NCBI RefSeq assembly: GCF_000745185.1
Contig: NZ_JQNJ01000001.1
Location: 1,883,501 to 1,947,500, forward strand
Direction of reading: 5' to 3'
Origin: Muricauda sp. MAR_2010_75
GTDB taxonomy: Bacteria > Bacteroidota > Bacteroidia > Flavobacteriales > Flavobacteriaceae
Length of the DNA stretch: 64,000 nucleotides
Under the pieces are notes generated by a model, which had not been told where the DNA came from, did not search any database, and saw nothing but the letters and a program-made list of their open reading frames with translations. Positions 1 through 9,346 of the stretch are shown piece after piece; position 1 is the stretch's first letter; every line of letters starts with the position of its first letter. The translations under genes and the position numbers were made by a program.

Positions 1-2544
1 ATTATTGGCATTATGGATAAAAATGGTGTTGGCGTTGGTCACATCCAAACCACTTTCTACAATGGTGGTGGAGACCAACACATCAAACTCCCCATTCATA
101 AAGGCGAGCATGAGCTGTTCCAATTTTTTGCCCTCCATCTGCCCATGGCCAATACCAATTTTGGCATCGGGCACCAGGCGTTGGATCATCCCGGCTACTT
201 CCTTGATGTTCTCAATGCGATTATGAATAAAGAACACTTGTCCGCCACGTTGAATTTCATAGGAAATGGCATCCCGGATAATCTCTTCATTGAATCCGAT
301 GACCTGACTCTCGATAGGGTAGCGGTTGGGTGGTGGGGTGTTGATGACGGATAAGTCACGCGCCGCCATCAAACTAAATTGAAGCGTACGGGGGATGGGT
401 GTGGCGGTCAAGGTAAGCACATCCACATTTTCCTTGATGGAACGCAGTTTTTCCTTTACCGAAACTCCAAATTTTTGCTCTTCATCCACAATAAGCAGTC
501 CCAAATCCTTGAACTTCACATTTTTGTTCACCAATTGGTGCGTCCCAATGATGATATCGACTTTGCCACTTGCCAATCCCTCCAAAGTTTCTTTTTTTTC
601 TTTTGTGGTCCTAAACCGATTGAGGTATTCCACGGTGACCGGCATGTCTTTCAGGCGCTCCTTGAAAGTTCGGTTATGCTGAAAGGCCAAAATGGTGGTG
701 GGTACCAAAACAGCCACCTGTTTGCCATTGTCCACAGCCTTAAATGCCGCTCGGATGGCAACCTCGGTTTTTCCGAAGCCCACATCCCCACAAATAAGGC
801 GGTCCATGGGGCGTTCGCTTTCCATGTCCTTTTTTACATCTTGGGTGGATTTTTCCTGATCTAGGGTGTCCTCATAAATGAAAGAAGCCTCCAACTCGTG
901 CTGGAGATAACTATCTGGTGCATATTGAAACCCTTTTTCCAATCGTCTTTTGGCATACACCTGAATGAGATCAAAAGCAATTTTCTTAACCCGACTCTTG
1001 GTCTTTTGCTTCAACTTTTTCCAAGCGGCGGAACCCAGTTTATAGATTTTGGGTGGAGCACCATCCTTTCCGTTGTATTTAGAAATTTTGTGAAGAGAGT
1101 GGATGCTCACATATAAAATATCACGGTCGCCATAGATTAATTTTATGGCCTCTTGCTTTTTACCCTCCACATCAATTTTTTGCAACCCACCAAACTTCCC
1201 GATTCCATGATCAATGTGGGTCACATAGTCGCCTATTTCCAGTTTGTTGAGTTCCTTCAGGGTGATGGCCTGTTTTTTGGCGTAGCCATTTTTTAAATGG
1301 AATTTATGGTAGCGCTCAAAGATTTGGTGGTCGGTATAGCAAGCCAGTTTTAAGTCATGATCGATGAAGCCTTGGTAGAGCGGAAAAACCAAAGTTTGGT
1401 AATGTACGGTTTGGTCCACTTCATCAAAAATATCATGAAAACGCTTGGCCTGTTGCTCAGTGGAGCAGAAAATATAGTTGGTAAAACCTGCTTCGCGATT
1501 TTCGTTGAGGTTGTCAATGAGCAGATCAAATTTTTTGTTGAAAGAGGGTTGGGGTTTGGTATTGAATGTCACATTGAGCGCAGTCGAGATGTCATTTTTA
1601 GTACTATTGATTTCAACCAATGAAAAATCATCCAAGTGCAATTTCAGCAAAGCTGAATCCACAAAAAGTTCTTTGGGTTCGGCGTGTTTGATTTCCTTGC
1701 TGAGTTTGGTAAAGCTTTCTTCAGCTTTTGCAAAAAACGAATCAATCCGGTCATAAATCAAAGCGGGATTTTTGGCAAAGACTACGGTTTTAGGTGATAT
1801 GTATTTGAGAAAATTTTCTCGAGATTCCTGCAAAAACTTGTTTTCCACATTTGGGATGATGGTGATTTTCTTCACCTTATCCGTGGAAAGCTGTGTTTCT
1901 ACATCAAAGGTTCGGATACTATCCACTTCGTCCCCAAAAAATTCGATACGATAGGGTTCATCATGCGAAAAGGAAAACACGTCCACAATACCCCCGCGAA
2001 CTGAAAACTCCCCGGGTTCCGTTACAAAATCCACGCGTTTGAATTGGTATTCAAAGAGGACTTCGTTCAAAAAATCAAGGGAAAGGGTGTCCTCCAATTT
2101 TATTTTGAGCGTGTTTTTGTCCAGCTCCTTACGGGTCACCACCTTTTCAAACAATGCATCGGGATAAGTAACGATAATCGCTGGTTTTTTTCGGGAATTG
2201 ATGCGGTTCAGCACTTCGGCCCGTAACAACACATTGGCATTGTCGGTTTCCTCAATTTGATAGGGTCTTCGGTAGCTTCCCGGATAGAAAAGCACATCGT
2301 TTTCACCAATCAACTGTTCCAAATCATTGAGATGATAGGCAGCTTCCTCTTTGTCATTGAAAATCAATAAAAAAGGGGTGTCCGCCGAACCAAATGCTTC
2401 TGAAACCACAAAGGATAGGGAGGAACCCACCAATCCTTTAAGATTAATCTTGGCCTTGTTATTTTGGGATTGGGCAATAGTATCCTGCAGTTTCCTAAGA
2501 GGTGGAGACTGTGCAAAAAGATGGGAAATGGGGGTTTTGGTCAA
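1..2544 (-). CDS. mfd: Transcription-repair coupling factor Mfd, 3' end cut by window edge
   Basis: Mfd is a DNA translocase that removes stalled RNA polymerase and recruits UvrA to lesions. About 848 residues are visible out of roughly 1,100-1,150 usual for the family; the end of the translocase and the C-terminal domain lie outside the window. The N-terminal UvrB-like part begins with a TPISHLFAQSP stretch. The RNA-polymerase-interaction region (near GDYVTHIDHGIGKFGG) is followed by the helicase core with Walker A GDVGFGKTE near residue 585 and the Walker B-type VDEEQKFG near 690. There is no in-frame ATG between the upstream stop and the conserved N-terminus, so I take the TTG at 2544 as start. 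A repeat-derived segment lies in-frame at 1568-1593 (see findings). Identity is certain; the start is not. Confidence 0.95.
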   Translation of the reverse strand, partial: MTKTPISHLFAQSPPLRKLQDTIAQSQNNKAKINLKGLVGSSLSFVVSEAFGSADTPFLLIFNDKEEAAYHLNDLEQLIGENDVLFYPGSYRRPYQIEETDNANVLLRAEVLNRINSRKKPAIIVTYPDALFEKVVTRKELDKNTLKIKLEDTLSLDFLNEVLFEYQFKRVDFVTEPGEFSVRGGIVDVFSFSHDEPYRIEFFGDEVDSIRTFDVETQLSTDKVKKITIIPNVENKFLQESRENFLKYISPKTVVFAKNPALIYDRIDSFFAKAEESFTKLSKEIKHAEPKELFVDSALLKLHLDDFSLVEINSTKNDISTALNVTFNTKPQPSFNKKFDLLIDNLNENREAGFTNYIFCSTEQQAKRFHDIFDEVDQTVHYQTLVFPLYQGFIDHDLKLACYTDHQIFERYHKFHLKNGYAKKQAITLKELNKLEIGDYVTHIDHGIGKFGGLQKIDVEGKKQEAIKLIYGDRDILYVSIHSLHKISKYNGKDGAPPKIYKLGSAAWKKLKQKTKSRVKKIAFDLIQVYAKRRLEKGFQYAPDSYLQHELEASFIYEDTLDQEKSTQDVKKDMESERPMDRLICGDVGFGKTEVAIRAAFKAVDNGKQVAVLVPTTILAFQHNRTFKERLKDMPVTVEYLNRFRTTKEKKETLEGLASGKVDIIIGTHQLVNKNVKFKDLGLLIVDEEQKFGVSVKEKLRSIKENVDVLTLTATPIPRTLQFSLMAARDLSVINTPPPNRYPIESQVIGFNEEIIRDAISYEIQRGGQVFFIHNRIENIKEVAGMIQRLVPDAKIGIGHGQMEGKKLEQLMLAFMNGEFDVLVSTTIVESGLDVTNANTIFIHNANN
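1568..1594. repeat. Flavobacterial interspersed repeat motif inside mfd
   Basis: The sequence TGTCACATTGAGCGCAGTCG followed by AGATGTC matches, from memory, a dispersed intergenic repeat common in flavobacterial genomes. The same core, CTCAGC(G)GAGTCGA, occurs in the intergenic repeat cluster at 2660-2738. Here it lies inside mfd and is read in frame as the peptide DISTALNVT, near residue 320. The match to a genome-wide repeat is recalled, not searched. Confidence 0.5.
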
Positions 2545-2610
2545 TCCAAAAACTTTGTGGCAAAGATAAAGTGAAATGCTTTTATGAAAAATGTTTTTTT
2601 AATTTTTAGC

Positions 2611-2740
2611 CGTCATGCTGAACTTGTTTCAGCATCTCGCTCAAATGGGTTTCCGTGTCTTGCTTCGACTTCGCTCAGCATCCGAACGGAATGAAATTTT
2701 TATCTTATTAGTGCAGGACCCTCAGCGGAGTCGAAGGGGC
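2611..2740. repeat. Intergenic palindromic repeat cluster between mfd and the PdeM gene
   Basis: Three parts are seen: a hairpin at 2615-2635 (ATGCTGAA and TTCAGCAT around a 5-base loop), a CTTCGACTTCGCTCAGCAT unit at 2663-2681, and its near reverse complement CTCAGCGGAGTCGAAG at 2721-2736. The last two can pair into a longer stem. This is typical of the mobile interspersed repeats found in flavobacterial intergenic DNA. It lies downstream of the PdeM gene and upstream of mfd, so it might also act in mRNA processing. Confidence 0.6.
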
Positions 2741-2752
2741 ATTTTTGGAAAT

Positions 2753-3385
2753 TTAAACTTTTACAACAATATCTTCTACGATGGCATAGACTTCATCATC
2801 TTTTGAAGGATTTAGGGTATGGGTGCCGGTAAATTCTCCAAAAGCGGGCAAAATCATCTGGCTTTTGCTTTTAAAAAAACAAGGAAGTCTAAGTTTCTGT
2901 CGCCCAAATCCATGCAGTTTTACAGCGGGGTGAATGTGTCCACAGAGGGTAAAAAGATTCTTGCGTTCCTCCGGATGGTGTGTCAATAGAAAATCATCGA
3001 TGATGAGCTCTGGAAAAATTTCAATTTTGAGTTGTCCGTATTTTTCAGGGTCAATGATATCGTGGTTGCCCGATACCAAGATAATCTCGGCCGGTGTCTT
3101 GGCCACCCAATTTTCAAACAATTCCCATTCTTTATTTAAGGAAGAATGAAAGAGGTCACCCAAAAAACAGATTTGAAAGGGTTGAAAATCACCCACAATC
3201 CTATCGAGCAGCACATAATTTTTATGGATGGCCTTCCTTGGCACAGCTGCTCCGAACTTGCGAAAGTGAGACACTTTGCCCAGGTGCACATCGCTGATGA
3301 GCAGCATGGAACGTTCCTTCCAAAACAGTCCGCCCAAAGGGTGAAGCTGGAATTCTTGCTTTTTTATGTGGATGGCTTGGGTCAT
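2753..3385 (-). CDS. pdeM: Ligase-associated DNA damage response phosphoesterase (PdeM-like)
   Basis: This is a 210-residue calcineurin-like metallophosphoesterase. The dimetal-site motifs are all present in order: DVHLG (about residue 32), GDLFHS (76), GNHD (106), a THH segment and GHIHP (148). Family members are encoded in bacterial cassettes with an ATP-dependent DNA ligase, a beta-CASP exonuclease and an Lhr-like helicase, and are thought to act in DNA repair. The start overlaps the stop of the upstream helicase by 4 bases, so the two are translationally coupled. Ligase and exonuclease genes are not adjacent. The family is clear; the physiological substrate is unknown. Confidence 0.9.
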   Translation of the reverse strand: MTQAIHIKKQEFQLHPLGGLFWKERSMLLISDVHLGKVSHFRKFGAAVPRKAIHKNYVLLDRIVGDFQPFQICFLGDLFHSSLNKEWELFENWVAKTPAEIILVSGNHDIIDPEKYGQLKIEIFPELIIDDFLLTHHPEERKNLFTLCGHIHPAVKLHGFGRQKLRLPCFFKSKSQMILPAFGEFTGTHTLNPSKDDEVYAIVEDIVVKV

Positions 3386-5853
3386 CTTCTGTTCAGTTTA
3401 GCCGTCATTCGTTTGATGCGGTCCGCCAGTTTTTCATTGGACAATTTTTCCCGCAGCCTATCGGTGATGATGGGAAATGAAAACGGAGTTGGGTGTTGGC
3501 ATTGTTTCCAAACAATCTCTTGTTGGGTGATGCGTTCCAAGGCCAAACGCAAACGACCTTCTTCCAGTTGATGCTCAAAAGTCTCCGTAAAGGCTTGTTG
3601 GTAGAGAAGATTGTCGTCCTCAAAATCCTTGAACACATCAAACAAAAGCTCAGAACTGCTCTGCAGGTGTTTCATTTTCACCCCTTTTTCCGGGTAGCCC
3701 GTAAATACCATCCCACTGATTACGGCAATATCTCGGAACTTTCGTCGTGCCATTTCGTTGGAATTCAAACTTTTTTGAAGGTCCGAGAGCATAAACTCCG
3801 CAGTGAACAGATTGTTGTCCAAAATGGCTTGAATATCGATAGGTTTGTCCGACAGTAACTCAAAACCATAATCATTAAAAGCAAGTGAGCAGGTGATGGG
3901 AGTCAACAAACTAATGCGATAGGCCAATAAGCTGCTCATGCCCTCGTGGATGGCCCTCCCCTCAAAAGGATAAAAGATATGGTGGTGACCATCGTTGGTC
4001 TCAAACGTCTCAATCAAAAATTGATGGGGGAGTGGGACACTACTTTCTTCCCGTTGCTTTGCAAACATGGGAGCCAAAGATTGAATTTCCTTGGATTGCT
4101 TTGAAAAGGGTGTTTCGGCGGTATATAATTCTTGTCGAAGGAGTTCCGACATTTTTGCTGAAAAACTGAGTCGGCCACCCATCCAACTGGGCACTTTGTT
4201 GGTGCGTTTTGACGAATTCCGCACATGGGCAGCCATGCCCTTTATCCGAATGAATTCCAAGTTCCTCCCTGCAAAAGTGAAGACATCCCCGGGACTCAAT
4301 TTGGAGATGAAATACTCCTCAATGGAACCGATGTACCCTCCTTTTTGGTAGCGAACATGAATGGTAGCATCGCCCACAATGGTCCCAATTTGAAACCGGT
4401 GACGCATGGCAACGGCCCTGCTGTTCACCTTAAACCTGCCATCTTCTTCCACCTCCACTTTTTTGTATTCGTCGTAGCTTTTCAAGCTTTGACTACCCAT
4501 CACCAAAAAATTGAGAAGCCATTGCCATTGTTCATCACTTATGGCCTGATAGCAAAACGTCTGTTTAATTTCAGGATAGATTTCTTCGGGAAGAAACCCA
4601 TCGGAGACCGCCAAAGTAGTCAGGTATTGAATCAGCACATCAAAACTATTGAGATAGGGAATACGGTCTTCCACAGCACTGTTCAAAACCGCCTTTTGCA
4701 TAGCTGAGGCCTCAATGAGTTCCATGGCATGGGTGGGCAAAAAATAAATGACACTTTTCTTTCCGGGACGATGCCCACTTCGTCCCGCCCGTTGTAAAAA
4801 TCGGGCAACGCCCTTGGGTCCACCAATCTGTACCACAGTCTCCACTGGGGCAAAGTCCACGCCTAAATCCAAGCTTGAAGTGCAGACCACGGCCTTCAAA
4901 CTTTCATTTCTGATGGCCTGTTCCACCCAGAGTCGGGTTTCTTTATTGATGCTGCCGTGGTGCATGGCAATTTCCCCGGCAAATTCGGGATGTTTTTCCA
5001 AGATTTTTTGGAACCAGATTTCGCATTGACTTCGAGTATTGGTAAAAAGTAAAGTAGTCTTGCTATTGTTAATGATGGGAACCACTTCGTCCAACAAATG
5101 CAATCCCAAATGACCCCGCCAGGGGAAGGTTTCCATTTCCTTTGGAATGATACTTTTGACCGTAATTTTCTTGTTGAGGTTGGCCTTGACCAAGACCGAG
5201 TTTTCCAATTCCTTGGAGGAAGGCCCTAACAATACCTCTCGGGCCTGTTCCAAGTTGCCAATGGTGGCCGAGATGCCCCAAATCCGCAAGTCGGTGCAAA
5301 CCGTTTTTAATCGGGATAGTCCCAGTTCCATCTGAACCCCACGTTTGGTTCCCAAAAGCTCGTGCCATTCGTCCACCACTATGGCGGAACAGTCCTTAAA
5401 AAGCTTGGCATACCCTTTTGAGGAAAGCAACAATTGTAAACTTTCAGGTGTAGTGATCAACAGGTCGGGCATGGTGGTTTTCTGCCGGGCCCGCTCTTTG
5501 GTCGAAGTATCTCCAGTACGAACGCCCACGGTCATCTGGGTCTCCAAATCTTGGGTAATCCGTTCGGCGGATTGTTTAATTTCTTGGGAAAGGGCTCGGA
5601 GTGGGGTTATCCAAATGGCTTTTAAGCCTTTTTTGTGTTTGGTTTTGTATTGGGGATGGTTTTGGATGTAGTTCAACACAATGGGAAACCAAAGTGCATA
5701 GGTTTTCCCACTTCCGGTAGGAGCGTTCAAAAGGCCATGTTTTCCATCCAAAAAGGCATTCCAGGTCTCTTTTTGAAACGGGAAGGGCTCCCAGCTTTGT
5801 TGATGGAACCAGTTTTCGGCAATTCGGAAAAGTTCAGGCTCTTTTAGAGACAT
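3382..5853 (-). CDS. Ligase-associated Lhr-type DEXH helicase
   Basis: This roughly 823-residue superfamily 2 helicase is of the Lhr/ligase-associated type. Visible motifs are Walker A APTGSGKT (about residue 47), DEWH motif II, SATI motif III, and the C-terminal RecA-domain motifs SSLDLGVDF and QRAGRSGHRPG. A winged-helix and C-terminal Lhr region follow. I place the start at the ATG at 5853 (MSLKEPELF) rather than seven codons upstream, because the conserved N-terminus begins there. The gene is first in a two-gene operon with the PdeM-like gene. It probably remodels damaged DNA or DNA-RNA hybrids. The usual cassette partners, ligase and exonuclease, are missing upstream, where a divergent TerB-like gene begins. 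Confidence 0.93.
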   Translation of the reverse strand: MSLKEPELFRIAENWFHQQSWEPFPFQKETWNAFLDGKHGLLNAPTGSGKTYALWFPIVLNYIQNHPQYKTKHKKGLKAIWITPLRALSQEIKQSAERITQDLETQMTVGVRTGDTSTKERARQKTTMPDLLITTPESLQLLLSSKGYAKLFKDCSAIVVDEWHELLGTKRGVQMELGLSRLKTVCTDLRIWGISATIGNLEQAREVLLGPSSKELENSVLVKANLNKKITVKSIIPKEMETFPWRGHLGLHLLDEVVPIINNSKTTLLFTNTRSQCEIWFQKILEKHPEFAGEIAMHHGSINKETRLWVEQAIRNESLKAVVCTSSLDLGVDFAPVETVVQIGGPKGVARFLQRAGRSGHRPGKKSVIYFLPTHAMELIEASAMQKAVLNSAVEDRIPYLNSFDVLIQYLTTLAVSDGFLPEEIYPEIKQTFCYQAISDEQWQWLLNFLVMGSQSLKSYDEYKKVEVEEDGRFKVNSRAVAMRHRFQIGTIVGDATIHVRYQKGGYIGSIEEYFISKLSPGDVFTFAGRNLEFIRIKGMAAHVRNSSKRTNKVPSWMGGRLSFSAKMSELLRQELYTAETPFSKQSKEIQSLAPMFAKQREESSVPLPHQFLIETFETNDGHHHIFYPFEGRAIHEGMSSLLAYRISLLTPITCSLAFNDYGFELLSDKPIDIQAILDNNLFTAEFMLSDLQKSLNSNEMARRKFRDIAVISGMVFTGYPEKGVKMKHLQSSSELLFDVFKDFEDDNLLYQQAFTETFEHQLEEGRLRLALERITQQEIVWKQCQHPTPFSFPIITDRLREKLSNEKLADRIKRMTAKLNRR

Positions 5854-5932
5854 TGTTAGGTGATGATACAACAAATTGAAAAGTACGAATTTCTTTTGGT
5901 GCTATTTTACCTGCTTTTTTTGCGATAAGATT

Positions 5933-5940
5933 TATATTTG
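5933..5940 (+). promoter_or_regulatory. Bacteroidota -7 element for the TerB-like gene
   Basis: TATATTTG is an exact match to the Bacteroidota -7 consensus TAnnTTTG, 18 bases upstream of the ATG at 5959. No well-spaced -33 TTTG is obvious. Confidence 0.55.
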
Positions 5941-5958
5941 TGCCACAAAATTTGAGAT

Positions 5959-6387
5959 ATGCCGATTCTAGATCTTTACGAGCACGGAGACCACAGGAAA
6001 AACTTGGCCCACTTTGCCACTTTGGCCACTTTGGCCGCTATTGATGGGGAAATTAACCCCAAGGAAAGAGCCATTTTGGAAAAGTTTGCCTTTAAACTGA
6101 ACATTTCTGAGGATGAATTCAAAGAGGTCATGAAAAAGGAGAACAAATACCCCATTGAAACTCCGCATAGTGGTGAAAAACGCTATAAGAGGCTTTTCGA
6201 ATTTTTCCAGATTATTTTTTCGGACCACGAGATTGATGATGAGGAGCGAAGGATTGTTGAAAAATATGCCATAGGACTAGGGTTTCCCCCTAAAACGGCT
6301 TCACAGATCATTGATAAGTCCATTGCGATTTTCACGGGGAAAATCGATTTTGAGGATTACCACAGAATTGTGATACGAGAAGATTAA
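5959..6387 (+). CDS. TerB-like family protein
   Basis: This 142-residue all-alpha, charged protein contains the TerB-type pattern of paired acidic helices: [20 protein letters not shown] near residue 25 and [20 protein letters not shown] near residue 75. TerB domains are linked to tellurite and stress responses and can bind divalent metal through these conserved Asp/Glu residues. There is no signal peptide or membrane segment, so it should be cytosolic. It is a single-gene unit with its own promoter. Its stop codon overlaps the stop of convergent fbp by two bases. The exact role is unknown. Confidence 0.8.
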   Translation: MPILDLYEHGDHRKNLAHFATLATLAAIDGEINPKERAILEKFAFKLNISEDEFKEVMKKENKYPIETPHSGEKRYKRLFEFFQIIFSDHEIDDEERRIVEKYAIGLGFPPKTASQIIDKSIAIFTGKIDFEDYHRIVIRED

Positions 6388-7397
6388 GATTGGGCATTTG
6401 CCATAAACTCTTCCGCTTTTTCCACCATTTTTTTACTTCCGCAGAAAAAAGGAACGCGTTCATGCAGTTCAGTGGGCTGTATGTCCATTATCCGGCGAAA
6501 CCCATCGCTAGCTTTTCCGTTGGCTTGTTCAGCCAAAAACGCCATGGGGTTACACTCATACAATAGTCGTAGTTTTCCATTTTGTGCCATACTGCTTTTG
6601 GGGTACATATAAATCCCTCCTTTGATCATATTTCTATGAAAATCGGAAACCAAAGAGCCAATGTATCTGGAAGTATAAGGTCTATCTCCTTCTTCTTTTT
6701 GGCAATATTTGATATAGTCCTTCACCCCTTGAGGAAAATGGATGTAATTCCCCTCGTTCACGGAGTAAATTTTACCGGTTTCGGGAAACTGCATGTTTGG
6801 ATGGGAAAGGTAAAACGTACCAAGAGCAGGGTTCAACGTAAATCCGTTTACGCCATGTCCCGTGGTATAGACATACATAGTGGAGGTTCCGTAAATGATG
6901 TAACCCGCGGCAATCTGATTTTTGCCCGGTTGCAAAAAATCTTCCAAGGTAACTGGAGTGCCTACCGGTGTTACCCTCCTGTAAATGGAAAAAATGGTTC
7001 CAACCGATACGTTAACATCAATATTGGATGAGCCATCCAAAGGGTCAATGAGCACCACGTATTTGTTCTGGTGTTGTTTGTCAAAACTGTTGATGCTGAT
7101 AAAATCGTCTTCTTCTTCTGAGGCTATCCCGCAAACAATTTCTCGATTCTTTAAAGTCTGAATAAATTTCTCATTGGCCAACACATCCAATTTTTGTTGA
7201 TCTTCTCCTTGAATATTCGTGTCACCAGCCGCACCAATAATGTCAACAAGACCCGCTTTGTTTACCTCATGGTTTACTACTTTGGCGGCTAAGCGGATTC
7301 CGTTGAGCAGTCTGGAGAGTTCTCCGGAGGTATATTGAAATGATTCTTGGTTGGCGATGATAAATTCGCCCATGGTGAGTCGCTGCTTATCAGACAT
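6384..7397 (-). CDS. fbp: Class 1 fructose-1,6-bisphosphatase
   Basis: This 337-residue enzyme dephosphorylates fructose-1,6-bisphosphate in gluconeogenesis. The family signature [20 protein letters not shown] is intact (around residue 118), as are the metal-site acidic segment SEEEDD, the substrate-binding tyrosine/arginine region [15 protein letters not shown] and the C-terminal P-T-E-L-H-x-R-V-P segment. Length is normal for class 1 FBPase. It is transcribed alone, convergent with the TerB-like gene and divergent from the acetyltransferase at 7508. Confidence 0.97.
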   Translation of the reverse strand: MSDKQRLTMGEFIIANQESFQYTSGELSRLLNGIRLAAKVVNHEVNKAGLVDIIGAAGDTNIQGEDQQKLDVLANEKFIQTLKNREIVCGIASEEEDDFISINSFDKQHQNKYVVLIDPLDGSSNIDVNVSVGTIFSIYRRVTPVGTPVTLEDFLQPGKNQIAAGYIIYGTSTMYVYTTGHGVNGFTLNPALGTFYLSHPNMQFPETGKIYSVNEGNYIHFPQGVKDYIKYCQKEEGDRPYTSRYIGSLVSDFHRNMIKGGIYMYPKSSMAQNGKLRLLYECNPMAFLAEQANGKASDGFRRIMDIQPTELHERVPFFCGSKKMVEKAEEFMANAQS

Positions 7398-7480
7398 GGA
7401 ATACTGTTTTATTTACGGACAAATATCGGGCATTTTGTGAATCTAAAACGATTTCGTACCGCTAAAGTTTTAGATATTTA

Positions 7481-7488
7481 TAACTTTG
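7481..7488 (+). promoter_or_regulatory. -7 element for the acetyltransferase-aspartokinase operon
   Basis: TAACTTTG matches TAnnTTTG exactly and sits 19 bases before the ATG at 7508. Confidence 0.5.
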
Positions 7489-7507
7489 AGTTTTATTTGT
7501 AACAATT

Positions 7508-7990
7508 ATGGAATACGTGATCAGAGATGCAAGGAAGGAAGATATGGCCCAGGTGTTGGCACTGGTGCAAGAACTGGCCCATTTTGAAAAGGAACCTGAT
7601 GCTGTGGTTATCTCAAAAGAGGACTTGGAAAGAGACGGTTTTGGAGAACAAAAGCAATTCCATTGTTTTGTGGCGGAAGTGGGCGAAGAAATCGTAGGAA
7701 TTGCCTTGGTATATCCCAGATATTCCACATGGAAAGGTCCTGCAATCCATCTGGAAGATCTTATTGTTGCTGAGCGAATGCGTGGCAGTGGGCTTGGAAC
7801 GGCATTGCTGGATAAAGTGATAACGTATGGTCATGATCTAGGTGTTAGGAGAATTCAATGGGAAGTTTTGGATTGGAATGATCCGGCCATTGAATTCTAC
7901 GAGAAAAAAGGAGCTAAGGTACTTAGAGATTGGGATGTGGTTCAAATGGACGAACAAGGCATCAAAAATTATATGGAGAGTTTAAACTAA
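7508..7990 (+). CDS. GNAT N-acetyltransferase, diamine/thialysine (SSAT-like) type
   Basis: This 160-residue GNAT protein has strong overall resemblance to spermidine/spermine acetyltransferases: an ELAHFEKEPD N-terminal helix, GFGEQKQFHCFVAE, IHLEDLIVAERMRGSGLGTALL with the acetyl-CoA loop RGSGLG near residue 97, and WNDPAIEFYEKKGA. The likely substrate is a diamine, thialysine or similar small amine. The gene ends 22 bases before the aspartate kinase gene and probably shares its transcript. The family is confident, the substrate inferred. Confidence 0.85.
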   Translation: MEYVIRDARKEDMAQVLALVQELAHFEKEPDAVVISKEDLERDGFGEQKQFHCFVAEVGEEIVGIALVYPRYSTWKGPAIHLEDLIVAERMRGSGLGTALLDKVITYGHDLGVRRIQWEVLDWNDPAIEFYEKKGAKVLRDWDVVQMDEQGIKNYMESLN

Positions 7991-8012
7991 TTTTTACAAG
8001 AAGATATACTGA

Positions 8013-9263
8013 ATGAGAGTATTTAAGTTTGGTGGCGCATCTGTAAAAGATGCCAATGCAGTTAGAAATGTGGTACGGGTGTTGCAAGAAGTGGGCCATG
8101 AGGATACCTTGGTGGTGATTTCGGCCATGGGCAAGACCACCAATGCCATGGAAAAAGTGGTGGAATCGTATTTCAAGGATAAAAATTCCATTACAGCGGC
8201 CCTTCAGGAGGTCATAGATTACCATGACGGCATCTTGTCCGATTTGTTTGAAAATGCCAAGCATCCCATCTACGAGAAAGTAAAGCTGCTTTTTGAAGAA
8301 GTGAAAGGCTTTTTAACATGGAATAAATCTCCTAAATATGCCTTTGTCTATGATCAGGTTGTAGGTTATGGGGAATTGCTATCCACCACAATTATCAGTG
8401 CTTATCTGAACGAAATTGGTTTGTCCAATACGTGGTTGGATGTCCGTCAGTTGATCAAAACCGATAACAATTACCGCGATGCCCTAATAAATTGGGAGCG
8501 AACCCAGGCCGAGGTATCCGCTAGGGTAGATATGTCAAAGTTGAACATTACCCAAGGGTTTTTGGGCAGTGACGATAATAACTTCACCACAACTTTGGGC
8601 AGGGAAGGTTCTGATTACACGGCTGCTATATTGGCTTATTGCCTCAATGCCGAGTCGGTTACCATTTGGAAGGATGTTCCCGGTGTTTTGAATGCGGACC
8701 CACGAAACTTCAAAGAGACCCAATTGTTGGAGCAAATTTCCTATAGAGAAGCCATAGAATTGGCGTTTTATGGAGCGTCTGTGATTCACCCTAAGACACT
8801 CCAACCTTTACAGCGAAAAGAAATTCCCCTGCATGTAAAATCGTTTCTCAACCCAAAGGATATGGGCACAACTGTGGGTAAAGGAGTGGGGATCGTTCCC
8901 AAAACTCCTTGTTTCATTGTAAAGAAGAACCAAGTGCTGTTGAAACTTTCCTCACTGGATTTTTCATTCATCGTGGAGGACAACATCAGCGAGATTTTTA
9001 AATTGTTCCACGACCATCGCCTAAAAGTGGATATGATCCAGAACTCAGCCATTAGTTTTTCGGTGTGCTTGGACAATAAGTTTAATGGTCTTCAGCCCAT
9101 GTTGGAAGTACTCAAACGAAAATTCAAGGTGGTCTGCCATGAAGATGTTTCACTCTACACCATCCGGCATTTTGATGACAATGCGGTAAAATCCCTTCAA
9201 AATGGCAAATCCGTACTAGTGGAGCAGCGTGGCAAGGAAACCGTACAGCTCGTTGTAAAATAG
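8013..9263 (+). CDS. lysC: Aspartate kinase (monofunctional)
   Basis: This 416-residue enzyme phosphorylates aspartate, the entry step to lysine, threonine and methionine synthesis. The N-terminal KFGGASV motif (residues 5-11), the amino acid kinase core with TTLGREGSDYTAA, and the WKDVPGVLNADPR segment are all seen. The last roughly 130 residues hold the regulatory ACT-like region. There is no homoserine dehydrogenase domain, so it is not a ThrA-type fusion. It lies directly behind the SSAT-like gene. The symbol follows function; paralogues may exist elsewhere in the genome. Confidence 0.93.
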   Translation: MRVFKFGGASVKDANAVRNVVRVLQEVGHEDTLVVISAMGKTTNAMEKVVESYFKDKNSITAALQEVIDYHDGILSDLFENAKHPIYEKVKLLFEEVKGFLTWNKSPKYAFVYDQVVGYGELLSTTIISAYLNEIGLSNTWLDVRQLIKTDNNYRDALINWERTQAEVSARVDMSKLNITQGFLGSDDNNFTTTLGREGSDYTAAILAYCLNAESVTIWKDVPGVLNADPRNFKETQLLEQISYREAIELAFYGASVIHPKTLQPLQRKEIPLHVKSFLNPKDMGTTVGKGVGIVPKTPCFIVKKNQVLLKLSSLDFSFIVEDNISEIFKLFHDHRLKVDMIQNSAISFSVCLDNKFNGLQPMLEVLKRKFKVVCHEDVSLYTIRHFDDNAVKSLQNGKSVLVEQRGKETVQLVVK

Positions 9264-9346
9264 GGTTTAGTCCCCTACTTTTTATAGAAGAGGTCAATTA
9301 CCGTATTTTTCTATCTTTACGTATATCTAAACAATAAAGATAGCTC

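Noticed and set aside
379..864. 161-codon plus-strand open frame
   Set aside because: It is antisense to the clear mfd helicase core; the plus-strand frames at 5-2226 are all shadows of mfd.
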